Program-made: the position numbers and the translations under genes
Origin: Nostoc sp. NMS7
GTDB taxonomy: Bacteria; Cyanobacteriota; Cyanobacteriia; Cyanobacteriales; Nostocaceae
Assembly (NCBI RefSeq): GCF_017115085.1
Contig: NZ_JABXKJ010000249.1
Coordinates: forward strand, 1 to 64,000
Direction of reading: 5' to 3'
Length of the DNA: 64,000 nucleotides
The notes under the pieces: generated by a model
Database searches by the model: none
What the model saw: the letters and a program-made list of their open reading frames with translations, nothing else
Told to the model about the DNA's origin: nothing
In this document: positions 1 to 8,057 of the stretch, piece after piece
Layout of the letters: every line of letters begins with the position of its first letter
Position numbering within the stretch: the first letter of the stretch is position 1

Positions 1-87
1 GTCGCGTGTCAAGGCTGCGCCCTGCCCGCTATTTGTGCCAGTTGCGTAAGTCCTGGATGTTTGAAAAGTCTAATTTATTACTCGCCA

Positions 88-184
88 GGCGACTAGAAGT
101 CGCGGCTATACAGACAAAACCCACTTCCGTGGGTTAAAAATCCTTGAATTTGTATTAGTCCACCTCCGTGGACTAAGCTTTGTG
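88..184. repeat. Dispersed intergenic repeat; inverted related copy at ~40896-41012
   Basis: cagacaaaacccac(t/c)tccgtgggttaa...ttgtattagtccacctccgtggact matches the reverse complement of ~40910-41000. Confidence 0.75.
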
Positions 185-202
185 TCCAAATGTAACAGAG
201 GC

Positions 203-457
203 TTAGACATTGTAAGCTGATTCGAGAGCTACTTCAGATGCGATCGCCTCATCGATTTCTTGCTGATGGACAGCATAAAAAGCCAGGGCTGCATTCACCT
301 GAGCCTCACTCAAATCATACTCAGCAGCGATTTGCTTTGCGGATAATCCCCATTGTTGAGATGCGACCGCCAAAGTCTGCACCCGCAAGCCAGTTCCATC
401 CAGTATTGGTACTGCTAAACCACTAGCACCCCGACGATAAGTAAGCTCAGGAAACAC
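203..457 (-). CDS. DUF433 domain protein (VapB-like antitoxin family)
   Basis: 84 aa; 'GASGLAVPILDGTGLRVQTLA...WGLSAKQIAAEYDLSEAQVNAALAFYAVHQQEID' matches the DUF433 pattern. Confidence 0.8.
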   Translation of the reverse strand: MFPELTYRRGASGLAVPILDGTGLRVQTLAVASQQWGLSAKQIAAEYDLSEAQVNAALAFYAVHQQEIDEAIASEVALESAYNV

Positions 458-630
458 AGGATAAATATATTCTTCCTAGCCAGCTAACAATAATATCTTG
501 CTAAACCAATCCTATCTTAACCTTTGCCATGAAAGTAAATCCTAATATAGGATTCCTATTTAATTTTTCAATTACGAATTACGAACTTGTACTGAGTTCA
601 GCCGTTGGCGCAGCCTCTCGTAGAGAAGTA

Positions 631-1695
631 TTACGAATTACGCTGTTTCTCCAACCATTGTAAAATCCGATTCCATGCCCACCACAGGTCAGAGTCTTGT
701 ACTTGGCGTTGACATTCTTTGCTACTCAAATAGCCAACATGACCGCCATACTGAGTGAGCAACAAATCTATTACGGGATTGCGATCGCAAGCTTCTTGTA
801 ATTCTGGTATGATCGCTGGGTCAAAAAGTGGGTCATCAGCAGCATATAAAATCAAAGTCGGTTTTGAGATTTGCGGCAATATTTGTAAAGCACTACTAGC
901 TTGGTAATATGCTTCTACAGAAGAGAAACCTAGTCGGTTAATTACCAATTCATGATCAAAACCCCAGATACTGTTCGCCCGTTCAATTGCTACTGGGTCA
1001 ATGCTTCCAGGATGAGCATCATGTATTCGCCATGCCAGTTTTTTTAAATTCTGTGCAATCCCTGCTTCCAAATATCTGCCCAAGGGCTTTGTAACTAGAT
1101 AAGATAGCGATCGCTCCGAATCCAAACTCGGACAAACTACCATACTACCGCCAATATCGCTATCTTCTAATCCTAAATCTCCATGCTCCCTAATCACCTC
1201 AAGAGCGACCTTTACCGCCCATAGCGCCAATTGCCCTCCTAAAGAATACCCTGTAAACCAAAATTTCCCTGGACATCCCATTGCCTTAGCAGCAGCAGCG
1301 ATGCGAACAAAATCTTCTCCCTCATACAGTCCATCAGAAGTTAGAGTCGGCGACAATTGGGCAGTTTTGCCGTGGGCACGCCAATCAAATAACACCACAG
1401 CGTATCCTTGAGCGTAGGCTTTACGTCCTAGCACTCTCAAAAACCATTCTGTCTCTAACTCTCCAGTAATGCCATAAGTACCAATAATCGTGCTATGAGC
1501 ATTTTCCGGGATAGCAACCAAGCCAAAAATTGGCACACCTTGGCCACCAACAAATATTTTCTGATGATAAGAAGGTTCTGGTAATTGAATAGTACTTTCC
1601 CAGTAACGTTTTCCCCACAAAGCGGTGTATACAGTCATCATCAGACCGTTTTGTAAAAACCAAGACGGATTGTAGGGGGGAGTATAACACATCAT
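631..1695 (-). CDS. alpha/beta hydrolase, YheT-like
   Basis: GYSLGGQLALW nucleophile elbow, 'VVLFDWRAHGKT', C-terminal 'GGHVGYL'. Confidence 0.8.
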   Translation of the reverse strand: MMCYTPPYNPSWFLQNGLMMTVYTALWGKRYWESTIQLPEPSYHQKIFVGGQGVPIFGLVAIPENAHSTIIGTYGITGELETEWFLRVLGRKAYAQGYAVVLFDWRAHGKTAQLSPTLTSDGLYEGEDFVRIAAAAKAMGCPGKFWFTGYSLGGQLALWAVKVALEVIREHGDLGLEDSDIGGSMVVCPSLDSERSLSYLVTKPLGRYLEAGIAQNLKKLAWRIHDAHPGSIDPVAIERANSIWGFDHELVINRLGFSSVEAYYQASSALQILPQISKPTLILYAADDPLFDPAIIPELQEACDRNPVIDLLLTQYGGHVGYLSSKECQRQVQDSDLWWAWNRILQWLEKQRNS

Positions 1696-1854
1696 AGACT
1701 ATAAGATTTCGTGTAGTTGAGTCTTGATTTCACAGTCATTTAATCTTAATATTTATGTAAGATTTAAAAACCTTTTCATAATCGACTCAAAAATCTTTGT
1801 ATCTATACAAAGGTTCTTATTTATCCTTAATCAAGTAGTAAAAATTTTTTAAGA

Positions 1855-2598
1855 ATGCCGAGGATTCTTGTCATAGACGATGATCCAGCGATTTCCGAAC
1901 TAGTTGCCGTCAACTTGGAAATGGCTGGCTACGATGTAAGTCAAGCTGAAGACGGCATTAAAGGTCAAGCGCTGGCTCTCCAGCTACAACCAGACTTGAT
2001 CATGCTCGATTTGATGTTGCCCAGAGTAGATGGGTTTACTGTTTGTCAACGCCTACGTCGTGACGATCGCACCTCTGAGATTCCGGTGTTAATGTTGACG
2101 GCTTTGAGCCAAACTCAGAACAAGGTGGAAGGCTTCAATGCTGGCGCAGATGACTACCTCACCAAGCCTTTTGAACTTGAAGAAATGTTAGCGCGGGTGC
2201 GGGCACTTTTGCGGCGTACTGACCGCATACCCCAAGCCGCAAAGCATAGTGAGATTTTGAACTATGGCTCACTGACTCTGGTTCCCGAAAGATTTGAGGC
2301 TATATGGTTCAATGACACGGTGAAATTGACTCATTTGGAATTTGAGCTACTTCACTGCTTGCTGCAACGCCACGGTCAAACGGTTTCCCCCAGCGAAATC
2401 CTCAGAGAAGTTTGGGGCTACGATCCCGATGACGACATTGAAACGATTCGAGTCCATATTCGCCACTTGAGAACCAAATTAGAACCAGATCCCCGTCACC
2501 CCCGCTATATCAAGACAGTGTATGGTGCTGGATATTGTCTGGAGTTACCCGGTATACCTCCATCAAATGAAGGGGCTTCAGTAACAGTCGTGGAATGA
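1855..2598 (+). CDS. nblR: OmpR/PhoB-family response regulator, NblR-like
   Basis: REC domain ([16 protein letters not shown]) and winged-helix C-terminus '[35 protein letters not shown]'; overall resembles cyanobacterial NblR. Confidence 0.65.
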   Translation: MPRILVIDDDPAISELVAVNLEMAGYDVSQAEDGIKGQALALQLQPDLIMLDLMLPRVDGFTVCQRLRRDDRTSEIPVLMLTALSQTQNKVEGFNAGADDYLTKPFELEEMLARVRALLRRTDRIPQAAKHSEILNYGSLTLVPERFEAIWFNDTVKLTHLEFELLHCLLQRHGQTVSPSEILREVWGYDPDDDIETIRVHIRHLRTKLEPDPRHPRYIKTVYGAGYCLELPGIPPSNEGASVTVVE

Positions 2599-2696
2599 AA
2601 TCACGCTAAATTCCCTTAAACTTTGCCATTACTTAGGCAAGAACTCTCAGAAACTCTATATTCCTTACCGTTTAGTTAAGGTTATTGGTGAGGTGT

Positions 2697-2725
2697 GTAG
2701 AGACGTTGCAATGCAACGTCTCTAC
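2697..2725. repeat. Perfect palindromic hairpin repeat GTAGAGACGTTGCAATGCAACGTCTCTAC
   Basis: Self-complementary sequence in an intergenic region. Confidence 0.8.
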
Positions 2726-2802
2726 TATTGACAAGGAAATTATTTTATGCCAAGGGTATTAGAGCTTATACTGATTTTTACCCTTGAGCTAAAACCTGCT
2801 AC

Positions 2803-3391
2803 ATGACTGTCAATAATATCCTCCAATACGAATCAAATATCTGGGCAACTGCCGATTTGCTAAGGGGTTGCGGCATCAAGGAGTCAGAATGGCCATCCTA
2901 TATGATGCCGTTTTTTCCGCTGGTGATGATTGAAAGCCGCTTGTTGAGGATGTTTGATGAATTAAAGGTGGAGATTGCACCCGAAGATTTGACCGAGCTA
3001 ATTGAGGATAAGGGGCAGGGAAACGTTAATTAAAGAGGCTTTGGGTAAGCAGGAAGCGTTAGGCTGCGGCAAAATTGTGGTGAAGGTTGCGTTTAAGAAG
3101 GGGAGGAAAACCCAGCCAAAAAGGATTGAAATTACGGTGGAATTAATGCCGGGTTATCAGAAGGATTATGAGATTATTCCTTTCCATCGGGATGAGGTGG
3201 CGAATCCGCGGCGATCGCAGCATTTATGGCAAAATATATTACGAAGCCTTAGAGTATTTGGAAAATGTGGTAGGGGTGGAGATTAATTTTAATAAGGTGT
3301 TTTATAAGCCGGAGAAATTGCGGACTGTTGAGGAGAAATTGCGGCTCTTGATGAGGAGTTGAGGGATCTAGAGCAGTTGATGATCTTATGA
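2803..3391 (+). pseudogene. Type I restriction-modification DNA methyltransferase (HsdM) remnant with internal deletion
   Basis: N-terminal 'NILQYESNIWATADLLRGCGIKESEWPSYMMPFFPLVMIESRLLRMFDELK' and C-terminal 'KDYEIIPFHRDE...YEALEYLENVVGVEINFNKVFYKPEKLRTVEEKL' fragments in different frames; the catalytic core (NPPF/Y) is missing. Confidence 0.8.
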
Positions 3392-3699
3392 AATCTTTGC
3401 AGGAGATCCAAAATGAATTACAGGCTGGAAATTTTGAATTTACGCGCCATGCTTTTAAGAGAGCGATCGAGCGCAATATTAGTGAAGCAGAGATCAGAGA
3501 AGCGAGTGTAACCGTGGAGGTAATCGAAGATTATCCAGACGATAAATATTCACCTAGTTGTCTAATTTTGGGATTTACCCAAAAAAACCGAGCTTTACAT
3601 ATTCAGGTTTCAAGGATCGAATCTGATGTAGTTAAAATCATCACACTGTATGAACCAGATCCTATGCAATGGACTGATTATAGAAGGAGAACTCACTAA
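3388..3699 (+). CDS. DUF4258 domain protein (putative toxin)
   Basis: 'FTRHAFKRAIERNISEAEIREA...VKIITLYEPDPMQWTDYRRR' pattern; overlaps the following zinc-finger gene. Confidence 0.8.
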   Translation: MKSLQEIQNELQAGNFEFTRHAFKRAIERNISEAEIREASVTVEVIEDYPDDKYSPSCLILGFTQKNRALHIQVSRIESDVVKIITLYEPDPMQWTDYRRRTH

Positions 3700-3935
3700 T
3701 GTTTAAATGTCATGTTTGTGGTTCAGAAGAGTCTTATACAGAATATGTCAGTGAAGTTTTTAATATTCAGGGAAAATTTCATTTAGTTGAAAATATTCCG
3801 GCTACTGTTTGCTCTCGCTGTGGAGAAGAGGTTTTTAGCCGGGAGACAACTGAACGAATTCGGGTAATGTTGCACAGTGAAGATAAACCGATCAGATCGA
3901 TTTATGTGGATGTTTTTTCTTATATTGATAGTTGA
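3699..3935 (+). CDS. YgiT-type zinc finger protein (MqsA-like antitoxin)
   Basis: CHVCG...CSRCGEEVFSRE double CxxC, 'IPATVCSRCGEEVFS'. Confidence 0.85.
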   Translation: MFKCHVCGSEESYTEYVSEVFNIQGKFHLVENIPATVCSRCGEEVFSRETTERIRVMLHSEDKPIRSIYVDVFSYIDS

Positions 3936-3967
3936 AAAATTTTTTTATAGTAATAATGAGGTGATTT

Positions 3968-4207
3968 ATGCCAATGTTGATACTTAGTAATGAGCAGGTT
4001 ATTGAAATTGTCAGACAGTTGCCAGCAGAACAACAGGCAGAGATTTTTCAATTTTTATTGCTGCAACAGTGGGGGCAATGGGAGTCGTTGTCAAGCTATG
4101 GAGCAGATAAGGTGAGGTTAGTTGCTCAAGAGCGTGGTTTCAATTGGGATACGATGACTGAGCCTGAGCGTGAGGCATTTATTGATGATGTGATTCACGA
4201 GTTGTAA
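3968..4207 (+). CDS. small antitoxin-like protein preceding a PIN-domain ORF
   Basis: 79 aa; its stop overlaps the ATG of the PIN reading frame (taATG). Confidence 0.55.
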   Translation: MPMLILSNEQVIEIVRQLPAEQQAEIFQFLLLQQWGQWESLSSYGADKVRLVAQERGFNWDTMTEPEREAFIDDVIHEL

Positions 4208-4613
4208 TGCGTTACGTCGTGGTTTTTGATACTAATATTTTGTTGTCTGCTTTGTTTTCTAGCAATGGTAGCCCTTTCGCTGTCTCGCTTTGGCAAAAAT
4301 TGGGCGGGTGGAGTCTGTGACTTGTCAAGCAATTTTGAATGAGTTTGCAGAAAAGCTATTGATGAAATTCAAATTTTCTCAGGAGAAGGTACAAGAATCA
4401 GTTGCAGAGGTGCAGGGTTTTTCCCGTCTAGTAGAAATTTCTGGAAATCTTAAGATAGTTAGTGCTGATCCTGATGATGATATGGTTGTGGAATCTGCGA
4501 TCGCTGGTAATGCAACTCATATTGTGACAGGAGATAAACATCTTTTGCACTTAGCAAGCTATCAGAATATTGTGATTATCAAAGCAGCAGAATTTATTAA
4601 TTTATTGTCTTAA
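4207..4613 (+). pseudogene. PIN-domain toxin, frameshifted
   Basis: Frame 1 from 4207: MRYVVVFDTNILLSALFSSNGSPFAVSL... ends at 4320; frame 3 continues LALAKIGRVESVTCQAILNEFAEKLLMKFKFS...ADPDDDMVVESAIAGNATHIVTGDKHLL. Confidence 0.75.
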
Positions 4614-4659
4614 TGATGCCAAGATAAATATATATGAAAAATTATCTTATATAAGTCGG

Positions 4660-4830
4660 TCAATATCCTGTTTATGGTGGTAACGGACTACGGGGCTATT
4701 TTTAAAAATATACAAATGAAGGAGATTATATTCTTATAGGTCGTCAAGGAGCCTTGTGCGGGAATATCAACTATGCGTACCTCCCCTATCCGAACAAAAA
4801 GCGATCGCAGTAATCGCAGCAGTAGAGCCA
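4660..4830 (+). pseudogene. HsdS (type I RM specificity subunit) remnant
   Basis: Translation 'YPVYGGNGLRGYF*KYTNEGDYILIGRQGALCGNINYA' then, in another frame, 'VPPLSEQKAIAVIAAVE': HsdS-type motifs with an in-frame stop and a deletion. Confidence 0.75.
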
Positions 4831-4896
4831 TTTGTGCCGTTGACTTTGCCGCCATTACCAAAACTGTTATTTACCAGTAATACTGGAATTTTTGCG

Positions 4897-6009
4897 TTAT
4901 TCCTTAGTTGGTTCTTCTAAAGCAGACCCAAGAAGATGCTGATTTGCCTGCCGGACTTTAGCTGCTGCTTCATCGTAGAGGAAAGGTAAATAGGCATACC
5001 GCCGTCCTTGAGTTATGGGTGTTGCTTCGTGTAACAGGGAACAGGAAAAGACGACAGCTCCACCCGTAGGCGGTTGATAGGTTTGCTGACCAAATTCTGG
5101 AAATCGCAAACATCCACCTTCGTATTCACCCGTATTCAGGTTCAATGACACCGCAAAGCAGCGATGAGCAGTCCCTTTGGTGGTATTGTCTCGGTGGCAT
5201 CTAAAGTGTCCACCGGTTTGGGCGTCATAGCAACCAACAATGTGGCGCTCCATTCGGGTCGCTTGAAACTGAAAGGCTTTGAAAATTTCGGGAATGAGGC
5301 GATCGTGAATTCGATGCATCGCCGCATTCCGCAGTTCCTCGTCGGTAATTTCCTGATCGCGCCGCCGTTTATGACCGTAATCGTACACGAGGACTGTACG
5401 ACCATCGACTTCTCGCATAAAGCCGGAGTCATATCCGCCATGCAAGTCATAGAACTGAATCAGCGCCCGACACAGTTTTGGTTCAAATACTCTGGGCACA
5501 ACCAAGACAGGTGCCTGAACTGCCGTCGGAACTTCTGACGGAATGGGTGGCAACTGAGCGAGGAATGCCATCAACTGAGGCACATGGCTTTCGGGTGACT
5601 CGTTAAACGGCAGCACCGCCAGCACCCGCAGACTATAATCCAGCACCAGCGTAAATTGTCTGTAATTCCCTGCGGGGGTAATGGCACCGTACTGCTGGCT
5701 AATGGCTGCATTAAAATCCCAGAAGAACCGGATGCCCGGAATATGCTCTTGAACTCGGCGCTGCTTCTCATCCTCTAGATCGACGCTCACGCCAAAGAAA
5801 CAGCAGTTTTGGTCATCGAAGACTGCCCGTTGGCTCCAGATGTCTTTAAGAATGCGCTGGCTGGTCTTCACTATTGCTGAACCGAAGAAGCACAACACAA
5901 TGTAACGACCCGCGATTGTGTCGAAGTGAAAATTAGCATTGGTTGTAGAAAGGGCTGTGAACCAGGGGGCTGGCTCACCGATCGTCAGGAGTCTCTGACG
6001 CATGGGCAT
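4897..6009 (-). CDS. AhpC/TSA-like (peroxiredoxin-fold) domain fused to 2OG-Fe(II) oxygenase domain
   Basis: N-terminal 'GEPAPWFTALSTTNANFHFDTIAGRYIVLCFFGS' thioredoxin-like; C-terminal 'GGHFRCHRDN...LNTGEYEGGCLRFPEFG...GAVVFSCSLLHEATPITQGRRYAYLPFLYDE' HxD...H...R. Confidence 0.8.
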   Translation of the reverse strand: MPMRQRLLTIGEPAPWFTALSTTNANFHFDTIAGRYIVLCFFGSAIVKTSQRILKDIWSQRAVFDDQNCCFFGVSVDLEDEKQRRVQEHIPGIRFFWDFNAAISQQYGAITPAGNYRQFTLVLDYSLRVLAVLPFNESPESHVPQLMAFLAQLPPIPSEVPTAVQAPVLVVPRVFEPKLCRALIQFYDLHGGYDSGFMREVDGRTVLVYDYGHKRRRDQEITDEELRNAAMHRIHDRLIPEIFKAFQFQATRMERHIVGCYDAQTGGHFRCHRDNTTKGTAHRCFAVSLNLNTGEYEGGCLRFPEFGQQTYQPPTGGAVVFSCSLLHEATPITQGRRYAYLPFLYDEAAAKVRQANQHLLGSALEEPTKE

Positions 6010-6198
6010 AGGTTTCTTCGAGTTCCTAGTCAGGCTGATTTTCAGATGTAGCCTTCTTTGAGGAAAGCGGCGTTAGTAAAATGTTATCCGGGTATGGCAA
6101 CGATTCATCAAAAATTCCGCCATTTGGCGTGAAATCCTGATTATGAATACTTTTTACCTAGAATAAATTGCGATCGCCTGCGGTGTACTGGAAGTCCC

Positions 6199-6990
6199 TT
6201 AGGCAATTTGAGTTACTTGCTGATTCACACGGGGACGGCCAAAGCGCTCCCAAGCACTCCCTCCTCGCAGAAACAGTTCTAAAAAGCGCAATGGTTCCCC
6301 GGAATCGCCTCTTGACCAACCGGAACTACCAGGAGCAAAGGCTAAAGTTCCTTCAGATACTTTGAAGCTGCCATCAGAATACACCGCATCACTGACGACA
6401 TCTCCAATTCGGATCACGATCTTGGTTTGAGGCTCAAAGTTAACTGTATGCGCCGCAATCGTTGTTTTGATGTTGCCGTAGCCATCAATCCAGGCAATTC
6501 GATCTGGTGGAACATCTGGGATTTGCTCACGAGAAAGGTGATCTCCCAGAAGGCTAAAATCTTCACCCATAATCGCCGCCGCCGCCGGAGGAAACACATC
6601 CCGTGAGCGAAACTGCGAACCACCACGAGAAACGTTGACTACTCGCAACTCCTTTGTATGGTCTTTGATAAAGGAGAGGGTGTAGCCCGCATTCACACCC
6701 ACTACTTTTACACCATTGGATAAAAGGGCATAAGTTAATCCTTCACCTTCATTGTCCCGACGGGCTTCGGGATCATCTTGACGAGGGGCACAGTTATGAT
6801 AAATTAAGCGATCGCCAAGCCCTGGATTAAGTCCCAGTTGGGCAATCCAGAATCCCGTTGCCAAGGTACTGAATGCTGGAACCGAAAGCAAATGAATTTG
6901 GGCATCGGGTAAAGCCATTAGCAGACGTTGTGTGACTTCTGTAAATGCCGGATCTCCTGTACCGTAATCTGCAATGACAGAGATAAACAT
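6199..6990 (-). CDS. SAM hydrolase / SAM-dependent halogenase-like (DUF62 family) protein
   Basis: 'FRSRDVFPPAAAAI' and 'IAWIDGYGNIKTTI' motifs of the SAM hydroxide adenosyltransferase family. Confidence 0.75.
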   Translation of the reverse strand: MFISVIADYGTGDPAFTEVTQRLLMALPDAQIHLLSVPAFSTLATGFWIAQLGLNPGLGDRLIYHNCAPRQDDPEARRDNEGEGLTYALLSNGVKVVGVNAGYTLSFIKDHTKELRVVNVSRGGSQFRSRDVFPPAAAAIMGEDFSLLGDHLSREQIPDVPPDRIAWIDGYGNIKTTIAAHTVNFEPQTKIVIRIGDVVSDAVYSDGSFKVSEGTLAFAPGSSGWSRGDSGEPLRFLELFLRGGSAWERFGRPRVNQQVTQIA

Positions 6991-7137
6991 TCTGTTCCTC
7001 CTTTGTTAGGGTAGTAATTTGCAATCAACCTAATTATGAATTATGAATTATTCAGTCATCATCTGATTAGAGAGTGAAATCAGCAGACAACTGTTCATTT
7101 CACCCTTATTAGTAACCTTAAAGTCTTAGTCAACACA

Positions 7138-8043
7138 ATGAAAACAATCACTTCACTTTTTAGCGAAGAACGCAAGCAACTCCAGACAGATATTGATAAC
7201 ACAACCAACATTGAGCAGATAGTTAAGCTGGTTCAGAACCGACTTGATGATCTTGAAAGAATTTACATTGAAAAGCTGAATCTGGGTCAAGTTCGTCTGG
7301 CTTCCTTTTTCCTGGATACGCTGCGACAGTCTATCGCCACTCTCGCTGCAACTAATTATCTTCAAGTTGCTCCCACAGACCAAAGGCAAATTACTAACCC
7401 AGGTACAAATTTTTTTGCCAACAGATTAATCTTGAAACTGCTACAGGGACTAATTTATATAGGTATCTTAGGTTCGTTATTCTCTTTAACTAAAACTACC
7501 CCAGGTGCATGGATGGCTATCTTATTAGCCTCTATACTTCTAGGACTAGAAGTTGTGCTTCAACTCGACTTAAACAACCAGCAAAATTCCATGTCTGAAA
7601 AGCTATTGGAATTACCTCAACCTATTCTCCGAGTTGATAGCAAAGTATTTTTAGATCACCTTGGCGATGCTCTCAACACTATCGATCTAGCAGTAGCTAG
7701 AGTAGAAGAATCGAATAAATATGAAGATGATTTAGCAATAGAAGAACTACCAGAGCTATTGAATTTTCTGCAAAGGCTAATGGGCGCATCAAAACTTGAT
7801 AAACCTCAAATGGCTTATGAACTTGCCAAACTTCTGCCACAGATTTTAATGTCTCAGGGAATTAACGCTCAAATTTACCGAGCAAATGATCCTCACAGCG
7901 ATCGCGGGTATTTTGACTTTGAGCCAAGTATCGACCCCGATACCAAAGATCACGTCACTCTAACTCCGGCTTTGTTGAAAGGCGATCGCTTAATTAGGCG
8001 CGGTCGGGTAATTGAGCCAGTATATTCCTCTTCTAGAGAATAA
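7138..8043 (+). CDS. membrane protein with possible GrpE-like C-terminal part, upstream of Hsp70-like gene
   Basis: TM hairpin around residues 90-145; coiled N-terminus; tail 'GYFDFEPSIDPDTKDHVTLTPALLKGDRLIRRGRVIEPVY'; 14 nt before the Hsp70-like ORF. Confidence 0.5.
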   Translation: MKTITSLFSEERKQLQTDIDNTTNIEQIVKLVQNRLDDLERIYIEKLNLGQVRLASFFLDTLRQSIATLAATNYLQVAPTDQRQITNPGTNFFANRLILKLLQGLIYIGILGSLFSLTKTTPGAWMAILLASILLGLEVVLQLDLNNQQNSMSEKLLELPQPILRVDSKVFLDHLGDALNTIDLAVARVEESNKYEDDLAIEELPELLNFLQRLMGASKLDKPQMAYELAKLLPQILMSQGINAQIYRANDPHSDRGYFDFEPSIDPDTKDHVTLTPALLKGDRLIRRGRVIEPVYSSSRE

Positions 8044-8057
8044 TAGACAATAAGGGT

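Noticed and set aside
5164-5538. 124-aa plus-strand ORF
   Set aside because: Antisense to the well-supported Prx/2OG-Fe(II) oxygenase gene; no independent family signal.
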